64,000 nucleotides of DNA, taken from assembly GCA_020746835.1 (NCBI GenBank), contig JAGPNK010000012.1, positions 310,001-374,000 of the forward strand. The letters run 5' to 3'. Source of the DNA: Stachybotrys elegans (taxonomy: Eukaryota > Ascomycota > Sordariomycetes > Hypocreales > Stachybotryaceae). This document shows, one piece after another, positions 31,404-42,692 of the stretch. How positions within the stretch are numbered: position 1 is the first letter of the stretch; every line of letters starts with the position of its first letter. The position numbers and the translations under genes are program-made. Under the pieces are notes generated by a model that was not told the DNA's origin, made no database searches, and saw only the letters and a list, made by a program, of their open reading frames with translations.

Positions 31404-33020
31404 ATGGACAAACTTCCGCTCGAATTATTGACAACAATCTTCAATTACGCCTACCCCTTATGGGGACCTCACGGCAGGACTTCTCTAGCCGCCTTGGCCT
31501 CGCTATCACGAGGCTGGCAGCACCTCGTCGAGAAGCGGACCTTCTATGATCTCACAGTCACCAACGACGACATTGACACCTTCTACGAGCTATTTGCGGG
31601 CTCCGAGAACCGCCGCCGGGCGCTCCGTTCCCTCAGCTTCCTCATCGTCTTGCCCTGCCCCAGCGATGGCGATTGTGCCAACTACGAGACGGCCGCCGAC
31701 AGGACCATGCATGACGCTCTTGTGCGCCACCATGTGTCGACGCTGCTGCAGTTTTTGTCGCAGTGGTCTGCCCATTCTCGCTTGGGTCTGTCCATCGACG
31801 TGCATTCTCCCCTGGATTTCCCTCCTCTGGGCACAACGTTAGCAGCCTTGCGCCGCAGGCCGCCTATTAGGAAGCCCCAGGACATCCGTGAAGGCCGATC
31901 CAAGTATTCATACGTCCACCTGCCTGATGATCTGGCCCAGGTTCCCTGTGTCACATCGTTCGCGTCTGGGGGAACGAAGCATCTGGAGCCAGTTAGCCTC
32001 GTGAGGCTCACGGCTGCATTCCCTGGGCTGGAGCGCATTGATTGGTTGGTCTCGGATCCCGAGGGGTTTCTGGCTCTCCAGCGCCCAAGCATCCAGGGCT
32101 TTGCACGCGCCATCTCTACCTTTGATCCCCCGCCCTCGTGCAAGCATTTTCACCTGGAGCTTCTATCGACAGCAAAATGGTACCACCACGGCGGCAGAGT
32201 TCCCGACCTCGCTAGTGGAGGGGTCTCGCTGTGTGACGCGCTGCGAATCATGCTCGGCGAGAGCAATTTTTCCCACTTCACTTATGAGAGAGGTCTTATT
32301 GATCCGTCCTTCTTCTGGCCCCAGTCCTTGTCGGAGAATGGACAAGACTGCCAGTGGAAATCTCTAAAGAGGCTCCAAATTGATTTTAAACTAGCCAGCC
32401 TGTCCGGCCAGTGGTTCTTTCAGGATAGGCCAGGCCACCCTCCCTCCGAAGCGGCCAGGCATGCCCCTATGCTACCAGAAGAGCCTGGCATGCTCCCTCC
32501 CGGCTACCACGATAACGTAGAGGATAACCAAGCAGCCATCTCTCTATCCGAGTCCATGGTGTATCCGACGGACGAGGACGACCGTTCAGTTGAGGGGGCC
32601 GACTTTCGCTGCTACCCGAGAAACGAGGTCATGATGCCGCTGCTCTATGCCATGGCTCGACGCCTCATCCATACTCCATCACTGCAAGACTTCAGGCTTT
32701 CTACCGAGGTCCAAGGCCTGGATGTATGGTCCATCCAGTACTACGCCCCTGGGGTTGGTAAATGGGATGAGTATTTGGTACATCAAGAGGATACGGAGGA
32801 TTCTTCTGTGAAGGTTGATACACCGGACTTTTCGCGAATTTTCTTCCACGTGGGGGAATGGAGGCCTGAGGAAGAGCTATTGACGATGCTACGCGAAGTC
32901 GGCATGGCTCACCATGGACGAGAAACCCGTGTCACCTTTCTGCCCTCCTCATACGATGATAGTGACAGTGAGTTTTGGAGTACTGAGTCTTGGGATGGTG
33001 AGCTTTCGGATGGCAGCTGA
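31404..33020 (+). CDS. F-box protein
   Basis: A single exon of 538 aa from MDKLPLELLTTIFNYAYP. This N-terminus is an F-box (about residues 1-50: LPLELL, then the SLAALASLSRGWQHLVEKRTFYDLTV region), which docks to Skp1 in SCF ubiquitin ligases. The remainder has no recognisable WD or LRR repeats but follows the pattern of the large fungal F-box group with Trp-rich C-terminal domains. It ends in an acidic tail (SYDDSDSEFWSTESWDGELS). The frame continues upstream to 31197, but the added 69 residues do not look like protein and would bury the F-box. The substrate is unknown. It converges with the amine oxidase gene, 32 bp between stops. Confidence 0.82.
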   Translation: MDKLPLELLTTIFNYAYPLWGPHGRTSLAALASLSRGWQHLVEKRTFYDLTVTNDDIDTFYELFAGSENRRRALRSLSFLIVLPCPSDGDCANYETAADRTMHDALVRHHVSTLLQFLSQWSAHSRLGLSIDVHSPLDFPPLGTTLAALRRRPPIRKPQDIREGRSKYSYVHLPDDLAQVPCVTSFASGGTKHLEPVSLVRLTAAFPGLERIDWLVSDPEGFLALQRPSIQGFARAISTFDPPPSCKHFHLELLSTAKWYHHGGRVPDLASGGVSLCDALRIMLGESNFSHFTYERGLIDPSFFWPQSLSENGQDCQWKSLKRLQIDFKLASLSGQWFFQDRPGHPPSEAARHAPMLPEEPGMLPPGYHDNVEDNQAAISLSESMVYPTDEDDRSVEGADFRCYPRNEVMMPLLYAMARRLIHTPSLQDFRLSTEVQGLDVWSIQYYAPGVGKWDEYLVHQEDTEDSSVKVDTPDFSRIFFHVGEWRPEEELLTMLREVGMAHHGRETRVTFLPSSYDDSDSEFWSTESWDGELSDGS

Positions 33021-33052
33021 AGCTCTCGTACACTAACCAATGCAACGTATCC

Positions 33053-35010
33053 TCACTCTTCTGGCTTTCCCTCATCATCGTAGAAGCTTGTACCATCCCA
33101 CCCGTTCTGGACGTTGTACTCATCTTCTGTCGTCGTCCCATGCAGAACCTCATATCTCACCATCTCTCCGCAGGCGCCGCTGTGTCTGACAGCACCTCCC
33201 GTTGGCGGATCGCCGATGCAATTGCCTTTGATCAAGCTGGCGATGCGGCCACCAATCTCTCGGCCCTCGTAGTAGGCACCCTGCATGTATCCAAAATACG
33301 TCGCGCTCGTCTAGGAGTCTGTCAGCAATCCTTCCCGTCTGAGGGAATACAGTAAACTTGCATGCTCTCCTGCAAACCACAATCGGTCGACGTTGGCACG
33401 CAGGTTCTGGTGCATCTCCAGCGTCGTAGAGGCGGGCCAGCATGAAAACGACCCGTATGCCCATGGCGTTGTGCTCCAGCGCGGATATTTGAAGGCCACA
33501 GGGTCCGGGATCGTGATGTCTGGGAACATGTTCCGAAGCACAGCCATGGCCTCCTCCTTTGTCTCTTCGTCGGTCATGCTCTCGACTCTGTACGACTCGC
33601 TGCCCGTCACCGTCACGAATATGACATGCGACCCCGGGAAGAAGCCATCCAGATCAACAGTCTGCCAGATGGGATACCATCCACGCTGGACAGGGTCGGC
33701 ATACAAGAAGAACTCGGTGTCTTCAGGCCAGAACGACTCGTTGAACTGCATGAATATCTTGGTGTACGTGCCCATCTCGAACCTGTTGATGGCCTGCTGT
33801 TTCCAGCTCGGGAGGGCGGGCTCAAAGGTGACGGCATCGTCTTGCTGGAGGACGCCCAGGGAGAAGGTGCAGATGGCGTAGTCGGCCTGGATGCAGCCGC
33901 CGCCTTCGGTTTCGATCTCGACACCGTGGGGCGAGTAGATGATCTTGGTCACATTGGTGTTGAGGAGGAGGCGGCTGTCGCCAATGGTCAGGTACTCGGA
34001 TGCTTCGCCGACGATCCAGGCGTTGTGGCCTCGCTGGTCTATGACGAAGTTGTTCTCGTCGCTGAACTGGAGAAAGGTGAAGTTGGATACGGCAGTGTTG
34101 AAGACAAGGGAGGTCTGTTCGGGAGTGAGGGCCTGCTCGCCGTCTGTACCTCGCAGAGGTTCGTTCATCAGTGGTCACGTAGCTCGTCCATTATTATGTC
34201 GCAAACATACCGTAGAGCCACCATTCGACAGCTTCAGCTGCGGCAGGATAGGCACGCTGTCTGGGCTTCCAGCCTACCATGCTGAGACCCTCTCGGATGG
34301 TCATGTCTTGCAGGTTGCCTTTGAGAATTTCACCGCCCTCAGCGGCCATTCTGTCCATGGCATCTTCAAAGGCTCCAATCTCGGCCGTAAAGTCAACAGG
34401 TCCAGACTCGTTGTAGGTCAAGATTCTCTCAAAGTCGGATGGGTGGTTTGCAATGTCCCACTTCTTCATCTACTTTGGGTCAGTATAGGATTGGTTCATC
34501 GAGGGCTCTCACCAATGTCCAGATGGGATTCTCTAAATTCTGTTAGCAAATCGATCACAGACTGAGTAGAGACGTTTCCGTACCTCGTGTGTCAGAAGAA
34601 CCTAATCCTTGAGCCCAGTTCGCTCCATATTCTACCACCAGCGGGTCGCCATATTCATCGTGTCCGAAGAAGGCGTGATGGACTCTGCCACCTATCTCAT
34701 GCTTGTATTCGATGATGACGAAGTCGTCGATGGAGTGGTTAGCCAGCGTTTGCTGAAGTTAATTAGCCCTGTCACCGATCATCCCGTTAGAATGATGCAC
34801 TTACACCTGCAATGACTCCCGCAATGCCCGCGCCACTGTATCAGTTCAGTGGGTGATGGCACATGTTGATCAAAAACTATCTCACAGGATTGCAACCTTT
34901 GTCTTTCGACATTCAGAATCATGGCGTGCATGCTTCTCTGCCGGGATTGCGAAAACACCAGCGGTGAAACAGATGAGCAGCGCAGCGTGATGAAAAGACT
35001 TGAAATGCAT
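33053..35010 (-). CDS. Secreted flavin-containing amine oxidase (polyamine oxidase type)
   Basis: Seven exons (35010-34886, 34835-34805, 34752-34584, 34532-34513, 34469-34211, 34143-33351, 33305-33053) give 549 aa. Exons 2 and 4 are only 31 and 20 nt. The protein begins with a signal peptide (MHFKSFHHAALLICFTAGVFA). The FAD motif KVAILGAGIAGVIAG is completed by the 31-nt exon; EIGGRVHH follows. The C-terminal FAD motif WFAGEHAS is near the last junction. The acceptor at 34144 gives EWWLYDGEQALTPEQ, fitting the family's W-x-D-x-E pattern better than the alternative at 34150. The last intron (33306-33350, 45 nt) is the least certain. It oxidises amines such as spermine or spermidine with release of hydrogen peroxide; here probably outside the cell. 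Confidence 0.85.
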
Positions 35011-36047
35011 CCTGTTGCCTGAGCTGGAATTGGCCAAAGTGGTGATTGGATAGGAGACTGAACTTATTCTTACTTGTTTTAATAATGGCTGAGAATTCCA
35101 AGACCGGACTGCTGCGTTCAGTCAGGCTATGGAAACCAGCCAGAGCTTTGACGGATGCTAGATTTGCAGTAGCAAAGTTGTGCCATTATAGGGATAGGTC
35201 GCCGGATTGGGCAGCTCGCAGAGATGGCTTGCTTGTTTGTTTATTTGTCTATCCGATGGCGGAAGTGTGCCTGTGCTCCTGTGCAATGCTGCAGCTTCAT
35301 GGAGTAATACGGCTTCCGTTGGATGAAACTGGTTATGCCCAAGGATGTACACGTCAACATTGTCTACGGCATGACACTTGCTTCATGGGATAGTCATTCT
35401 TAGGCTGAATAAATGGCCAGAGTTCTACTTCAAATAATTGACCGCCAAGAACGTAGGGTGGCCAAGCCAAAATAAAGGGTTGGAAGCAGAGCTTTGTTGA
35501 ACGCAAGCATCGCATAGATGCAAGCGGCAAGGTGGTGGTTTGCATTCCGTTCGTTGTCTTAGTACGGGTTTCCAAGCGGATTTTGCACATCAGTTTATTC
35601 TCACAGCACAACCTGCAGGTGGAAAGACGTCCTTTCTGTCTCTTGTCCCTCCATTCTGTGTACAAATGGCAGATGCTTGGGTTGTGCAAGTTTGGGGATC
35701 TGTGGCAGGGCGTAACATTTTCCAGGAGAATGGTCCGATCGTGTACCCTGAGCGTGACGCCAGTACATCAACCCGTTACAGGATACACGGTGTTGCATCA
35801 GCCATCCGTGGGCTTGATTAGGAAATAAAAGGCAGGGTGTTGGAGCATCGGGTGTCCCGTGTACTCATAAACGGCAAATTCAGGCGAGTGTCCCGTCTCA
35901 AAGCATGAGTATATCTTCCTATCAACTGTGTGCGTTCTTGATGGGTGATACATTTTTAGATTGAGACACCATTCCTCCGGCGCGAAGAGCTCTTCTTGGT
36001 TTCTACCTTGTACAATACTTTGGACCGCTCATGTCCTCTACTCTCCT
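35011..36047. other. Intergenic
   Basis: 1.04 kb between two minus-strand genes; it holds the amine oxidase promoter. No gene seen. Confidence 0.5.
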
Positions 36048-37517
36048 TCAGTCTATGATTTCCTTAAACCATGGATCCAACAAAAGCTCTGCGGCCGTCG
36101 GGCGGTCCGAAGGGTTATATTGCAAAGTTCGTCTGATGAGGCCCTTGACCCGCGCAGCCTCCCGTATGCCGACCTTGGGTTGTGTAGACCTGAACCGCTC
36201 TTCCAGGGGCCAATAATATGGCTCAAAAGGCTCCTCGCCTTCCTTTACTCCCCCGGGAGTGGTGTTGAAATGCTTCCCGTCAGGCGTATAGTACAGGGAG
36301 GATGTCTTCCACTGCTTGAACAGGTTGTCTGGCAGAGTTCCGAGGGCGGAGATGCAGTTTAGGAGGAGTTGATCCTCTTTATGATGGATAGTTATCTCGC
36401 TGAAGAGAGTCGATCCTGTGATGAGCTCAAACATAAGACAACCAAAGTTCCAAATATCCGCAGCTGGCGAGTTGGTGGCTTCATTCAGAACCAGCTCGGG
36501 CGCCCGAAGTTCAATAGACGGCAGGATGTCCAAAGGTGCGGACAAGAAGCAGGCTGCTCAAAGTCAGTATTACTGATCACGCAAGCACGGGTTCATGGTG
36601 CAAAGTCACGTACCGCGGCTCATGCCAAAGAGCTGTACCTTGAAGCCAGGATCAAAAAAGGTTTCGAGCGGATCGGCGACATGCAGAAACTCGGGAGCCC
36701 ACTTGTCTTTCTTCCCATCAAGTCTCCGGACTAGACGTGATTCTGGCCGTGGGATATCCATGCCTAGCAACTGGACTCGACGTGCGTCTAGCTCCATAGC
36801 CCGCCTCTCTAGTTTGCGGGCTCGGCGTGAGCCTGGCTTTACCTTTCGCCACGGCTTCTTTGGCTGAAGCTCTTCGTTGGCATCGTGAAGAGGAAAGAGG
36901 ATATTGGAAGGTTGAATGTTCCCGTGCACAATACCGTGTTCGTGTAGAAAGGCGATGGCTTGCAGAGTTTGTTTAAGTATTCTCTGTGCCATCCTCAACG
37001 GATAGCGGTTTACCAGGCCCATCATCCGGCCATCGCACATGGGTATCCTGTCGACCCTGGAATATATACCTGGAGTCATTGTCTCGAAGCACAGACATTT
37101 GTGGATGCCATTTGGGCCTTTGTGGTCAAACTCATCCAGCAGCCGCGGCAGATGGCTGTGTGCCTTTGACGGAGCTGCCTTGGAGATGTGCTGCAAAACC
37201 TCCAGCTCGGTGCTGGACTCCGAGAGGAGTGAGGTAAGAATCTTGATAGCAACATACTTGCCGGACCTTGGAACAGTGAGCAGTCAGCGAGCACGCAAAG
37301 GTGTTAAGACTAACTGTGTATCCTGGGCAAGCCAGACTGTCGAGCAGATGCCGTACCCGAGTTTTCTGGTAACCTCGTACTGGCCATTCTTCAACGTGTC
37401 ACCAATATCGACAGGGTGGTAGCCTCCCGGAAAGTAGTCTTCTACCCATTCACAGCGCAGCGGGATGGGCACAAACCTCGGTTTGTCATCTGTTGGTGTG
37501 GGGGGTGGAGATCCCAT
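36048..37517 (-). CDS. SRPK-like pseudokinase
   Basis: Three exons (37517-37315, 37266-36614, 36553-36048) give 453 aa with a full kinase fold. The glycine loop LGYGICSTVWLA and the lysine motif YVAIKI match SR-protein kinases, and an insert of about 85 residues between the lobes' catalytic motifs is SRPK-like (basic, KKPWRKVKPGSRRARK). However, the catalytic loop reads HGNIQPSNIL, with Asn for the catalytic Asp of HRD, and the metal-binding DFG is LFG (KVQLFGMSR). Both aspartates needed for phosphotransfer are missing, while the structural motifs LRAPELV and DIWNFGCLMFEL are kept. It probably binds nucleotide or partners without classical activity. Fungal genomes carry many degenerate SRPK-like copies, but this one is intact as a frame. 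It is minus-strand, upstream of nothing obviously linked. Confidence 0.85.
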
Positions 37518-39028
37518 GGCTACGGTTGTAAATTTAATATATATGAATCCCAATCTGACAATTATAAGAATGGAGGCGCGTGATGTATGATAGGGAGCGG
37601 ATGTTTGACAGATGGAGCCCGGCAGAGCTCTGGGGAGAGGGTTGTAAATACGCATTTCTGCGCCTGGGATACGATTCCTTCCTTTACATAGGCTCCGCCA
37701 AATCTGCCATCAGAGCAGCAAAGGACAAAACACTCGAGGTCTCAGGGAGATCATGTCAGTAAACGCCAGTGCGAAAGGCGACATACCGTTTCAGAAGCGA
37801 CTGCGAGAGCTCGCAATAACCCTCCTCGGCATGAAAGATATTTTTAATTCTAGGGCAAAATAAAGTAGAGGGCCAGATATATCTTGTATGCTGATGAAAA
37901 TAAATATATACAGGTAGATTCCGGGATGCAAGAAGCGTGAAAAGGGCTGCTGGAGCCAATAGACAGCAACGATAATGCCCGGTGCCCTGGCAACAAACAG
38001 TTGCATGTAAATAATAAACGCAGTTTGTTTATTTCTAAAACTCGAAAGAAAATATGGCCTTCTAGCTCCTTATCGTGGATCATTCAGGGTTTGTAGGGGT
38101 TGTAGGATGTATGCAAAACATAGATGAAACCCATCCTACCGTAAGGACTCGGTGCATTAGGGCATACTGTAGCCTTCATGAGGCCGTCTCGGGTCTACAA
38201 GGCCCTCATCCGGAGGGCCTGGAAATTTGTTACTCGTCCTCAGCATCAACCCACCTAGTAGACATCCTTGCTAGATGCCAATACGACAGCAGGCATTCCC
38301 CCTTTGCTCCTCGCCAGCATTTCCCAAATAGCGGCGGCATGAAAAGACCCCTATTAATTAATTCGCCCTGTTCCCTCGAGATCAGGGTTACCATCGCTTA
38401 GCTCTCATGGACAAGACTGGCAGTCCGGGCCTGACTGCTCCCGTCTCCCGGCCCTGTATCATCAAGACTCACCCACGAGCTCTTGGCAACTAAACCCCTA
38501 AAACGCACCTGTCCATACGTCCTCGGCCAGAGAGAGCATGTCGGCAAATTGACGCGCCAACGTCTACCCCTCAACACCAGGGGCCCGTTATCGCGAGTCC
38601 CCTCATCGATAGCGCTACCAAGGGACCAGTCTTCTCGTAACCATCGGCCTCCTCCCTCCGCGAGAGCCTCGACCGGTCTCGACTGAGGCCCTCAATATCG
38701 CAGGATGAGGCCATAATCTCCATGCAGCTAGGCGCCAGAATCCGTCATCCATGGAATGCGACGTCGTTGTGGACGCTAGCACCGGGTAAATCTATGGCAT
38801 ATACACGGCGTCAGCCCTCGCCGGCTGATTCATCTATTCCATATTAACGTAGATGGAACCGCCCGGTCTAGATGGCTTCAGCGCCTGGGCGAGGCTCGCC
38901 TCTCCGGTTCTCCGCCTGAGCGGAAAAAAAGGCCAGCCTGTGTCAATGTCGGGGCATAAATATCACCAGATGGGGCCGCGCCTACACCGAGAAAGGATCG
39001 ACGGCACACTTGGACAAAGTTCCCTACG
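37518..39028. other. Divergent intergenic region
   Basis: 1.5 kb. The segment 37840-38060 is AT-rich; 38400-38900 has many short frames with stops but no recognisable protein, possibly decayed sequence. Confidence 0.45.
38955..38963 (+). promoter_or_regulatory. TATA-like element of the small secreted protein gene
   Basis: CATAAATAT lies about 70 bp before the ATG at 39029. Confidence 0.4.
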
Positions 39029-39733
39029 ATGCGCATCATCAACATCTCCCTCGGGCTCGTAGCCGTGGCTCACGGCCTGCCTGCCGCGCCGCAAGACGCC
39101 CCTCCCCAGCTCGAGGAGCGCCAGTTCACCCTCGGCGACCCGAGCGTCACGCTGTGCGTCGGCAACTGCCGCCCCTCGCACACCTGGCAGGTCCCCAAGC
39201 CGACCTTCATCATCGGGAAGCGCGGCGACGACGACGTCGACGTCGTCGAGTCGAGCTGCGGCAGCCTGGCGTCGCGCCTCAAGCCGCAGGATGCCACGTC
39301 GGCGACGCGGCTCGTCATGGACCAGTGCCTTCTCCTCTTCCGCAAGCACGGCTACAACGTGGCCCGGCTCGGCGCGTGGACAGAGGCCCTCCACGCCAAG
39401 CGCGACGAGCAGATCATCATCAGCAGCTGCACCGAGGGGGACGTGGCGGCGCTGACCAAGGCATACAAGGACCTCCTGGCGCAGTACGGCCGCGACAACG
39501 TGCCGTACGACGTGGCCGTGCTCCTCGAGTCCATCAAGGCGGCGCTCTTCTACTGCGCGCTCGCCGCCCCCATCACGGGTCCGATAATCCCAGACGACGT
39601 CGTCATCGGAGACCCTGTGACCCCGGATCCGACGATCCCGGGGGGTCCGATAGTCCCGGACCCATCGTTTCCCGGAGGCCCCATCATCCCGGATGAGCCC
39701 ATCGAGGGAGGACCGATGGAGCCAGACGCGTAA
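39029..39733 (+). CDS. Small secreted protein with C-terminal Pro/Gly repeat
   Basis: A single exon of 234 aa. The N-terminus MRIINISLGLVAVAHGLPAA is a signal peptide, followed by a propeptide-like stretch with ERQ and a Lys-Arg pair (FIIGKRGDDDVDVV) that could be cut by a Kex2-type protease. The middle holds five to six Cys (LCVGNC, SSCGS, DQCLL, SSCTE, FYCAL) in a helical domain of about 120 residues. The C-terminal 45 residues are a degenerate repeat of PGGPI(I/V)PD type (PDPTIPGGPIVPDPSFPGGP). I do not recognise the family. Size, secretion and Cys content fit the loose class of fungal effector-like or surface proteins, but nothing here shows a host role. Confidence 0.72.
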   Translation: MRIINISLGLVAVAHGLPAAPQDAPPQLEERQFTLGDPSVTLCVGNCRPSHTWQVPKPTFIIGKRGDDDVDVVESSCGSLASRLKPQDATSATRLVMDQCLLLFRKHGYNVARLGAWTEALHAKRDEQIIISSCTEGDVAALTKAYKDLLAQYGRDNVPYDVAVLLESIKAALFYCALAAPITGPIIPDDVVIGDPVTPDPTIPGGPIVPDPSFPGGPIIPDEPIEGGPMEPDA

Positions 39734-42692
39734 GGCCGGCGGACGGAGGTCGGGCGTTCTCCCTTCCTTGTCGGACGGAAGCTCGGGGGGGATGGTCCAA
39801 AGGGAGCGGGCTTGGAACGATCTAGACTCTGATGGAGTCTTGGCTGGTTTTCCTTCGTGTTTTTACGTCATGCAGAAACTACATCGCGTGTAGCTAGTCT
39901 TCTCCAAAAACAAACGGCTTGATTGACACCAAAAAAGGTCCCCTCGGAATCTTCCAAGAGTCCGCCGCCACGCACGCGCACCACGCACGAGCGTGATAGT
40001 GAGTGAGGGGACGAGAGGGGGCTGGGGGCGTGTTCTGACTCGCAGTGTGTCCCGTCCGGCCTTGGAATCCTTCGCCTCCCCTGGTGCCGATATAGAGTTT
40101 GCGGCCGGACCAAGAGAGAGAGGGCCGGTAGTTCTTCAGCCAATCTCCCTCGCCTTGCCTAGCACGGCAGATCAGCTGATCTGGAGCAGGCGGAGGGAGG
40201 GCGTGTGGAAGGGCGGGCTTATGAGCTGAAAGGGCCGAGGGTGAAACGGCGTCGAAGCTACGTCGGCAGCCATGTTTCGAAGCCAGCTTCCACTAGGCGG
40301 ATGCCCTTCTTACTCATGCTAGATGACAGAACAGAGTTTGACCGCGGGCGACCTCTCCGCGTCCGATATGTGAAGCCGGGAATAAGGAGCGGCAGCAGCG
40401 GCCAACCGTTGCTTCGTCATGGCGTCTCGTGATGGCTCTACCGGAAACACGACAACCCCATCATTCCATGACTCAAGATGCGCATCATCACACCTCCAGC
40501 TCCCATCCAACACTACCAACACTACTCCGTACCAACCTTCAACCGTCGGAGCACGCAAACAATACACTTCCGTCCCTAACCTCCCGAGAGGGTGGCTTAC
40601 ATGGCACCGGAGCCTCTTGGCCGACGAATGTGACTGTTTACTTTGCCGTGGCACCGCCCCATCTTGTTCTTTTGCTTCCATCCAGGAAAGCACAACGGCC
40701 GCCGCAGGCCAGATTTAGATAGCTATTAGTAAAGAACCGAAATGGATGCGTAAAATTAAGATGGGCGAGGCGGGAGAGGGAAAGCCACATGGGGTTCCGC
40801 ATGCGGGATGACACGATGGCTGAACACTCTGGCCAGCACACGCGGTCCTCTTATCCACCGATACGGATTTTTTTGTGAAGGACCGCGTACGCGTAACGGC
40901 CAAGGCAAGTTACGAGAGGACAATTGTTTTCTTCTTTGGGAGATTGTGTCTGAGTACGTAGTCATGTATGTCAGCGGCAGGGCCGTTTCCAAAGGTCCCC
41001 GGCGGTGAATAACGCAAAGGAAGGGAAGAAGGAAAGGTTGTAGAAAGGCTATATGCGAGATAAGATGGAATCACGACTGTCCTCTTTGGATGCCCACCCA
41101 ATGTGCGGTGAGGACCTCTCGCGAGGGAGGAATCATGCGTTTTTTTCTCATTATTACATAGCCTCCATATTAATATGGGTGGATGCTGATGCAGATGCAG
41201 ATGCAGGTCGGACAAGGCCTCTTGACGGCACTTGGGTGGCGGTGGTGGTGGTGGTGGTGGTGAGATCTATCTCAGCCTTTCCCAGACCAAAAGCTAAAAT
41301 GTATCGGGCAAGTTTCGTCTCGTCTATGATATGTGTGTACCAGCCCCCGTCTCGTTTCTCGTCGATCAACAGAAGCAAACGAGATTGAGTGGGATGGCTG
41401 GCTGACCTTTGCTGATCAGTATCCGTCTCCCCCCTCGCGCTTCTTGACTCGTCCTCACCCCCTCCTCATGCACGCACCGTCACCAGGCTAATGCACGCAA
41501 CCCAACGCCACCCGCCCTACTTTTCCTCATCTTCTGGTTGTCTGCCTGCGCTGCCACCCAACCCGCGGGCGCTGGGCACTCTTGCAATCTCGGCATGTGG
41601 GCAAGCCCACGTCACCTTGTCTGTCCAGCGTCGTCGTGCTGTTTGATGACCGTGCCCAGGTTGAAACGGTGGCTTCTACACCGAAACTTTGGCCGCGTCC
41701 GTCAACAGCCAGCATCCTTACACTTGTGCTTGTGCTTATTATGCCTGTGCTTATGCCTGTAGTTGGATTACTATCTACTATTCTGTACACACATGCGCTG
41801 TCTTATTCACACACAATGTCTTGCGTCTCGTAAACGTATATTGGCACTCCTCTTCAGAGGTAGTGCAGCCTTTGGGCTGTCGGGCCCGTTTTGGTCTTGT
41901 TGCTCTAATAGTCTTTGCTCTCTGCTGCGGCGAGTTGTTTTGCAGTTGCAGAAAGCAGCACAAAAATGAACTCCCTTGATTTCCCACAAGTTTCCCAAGC
42001 CAGTTCCTGTTTTCCCGCAAATATTCCCAAGCAATCAAATAAAATAATCGTCCCAACAATCTTGGCATCCAAGTTCCTCCCTTGTCCACGAGGTCCATCT
42101 ATAGACCTCTAGGCATGGCAGTGCGCCCTCCTTCAAATGTGGTGATTAAAAATGTTTTTGGCGTCGTAAACGTTGTGGGTCGCCCTCCATCGAATTCAAG
42201 AATGAAGACAAATTGGCCCCCGGTGTATCTGATTTCTCCTGCGCCTTTGATATCCCAAAAGCCTTGGTCCTCCCTCTCAGCGGTGGGCCAGGTGTAAACT
42301 TCTCCTCGGCTAGAATAAAGAAACTCCTCGCTGATATGACGGTAATGAAATGGTATGTGTGGTAAAAGACAGTAGAGTGAAGTGTTGGTGTGTCGAACTA
42401 GGTACAGGTGTCCAAGGGTGGAAATGTTCCGGCATTTTTTTGTCCACGGTAGTCGTATTTTTGGTGTCGCTCCAAGAAAAATGTATAGGCATATCCAATA
42501 AAGTGTGGTAGGGGTTGGTGACAGTAGAAGAGCCCATGGAGTGAAGGAAGAAAAGAAAAGCGGTCATGGGTCTTTGGAAGATATAACAAAAAGAAAAAGA
42601 AGAAGAAAAACGTGAAGGCGCGTTTCGTCGTCAAGGCCGTTATCAGAGGAAGCAGTGCTTCCCAGAGGTGAGATGGGGTTGACAGATGCCTC
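39734..42692. other. Convergent intergenic region, gene-poor
   Basis: Nearly 3 kb with no supported gene between the secreted protein and the Ran1-like kinase. Low-complexity spots include GATGCA repeats at 41182-41206 and a GGT run at 41237-41262. Confidence 0.55.
41237..41262. repeat. (GGT)n microsatellite
   Basis: About eight GGT units with one GGC, in non-coding DNA. Confidence 0.8.

Noticed and set aside
38400..38900. Possible decayed retrotransposon
   Set aside because: A few short frames with stops, but no reverse-transcriptase, RNase H or integrase motif that I can defend.
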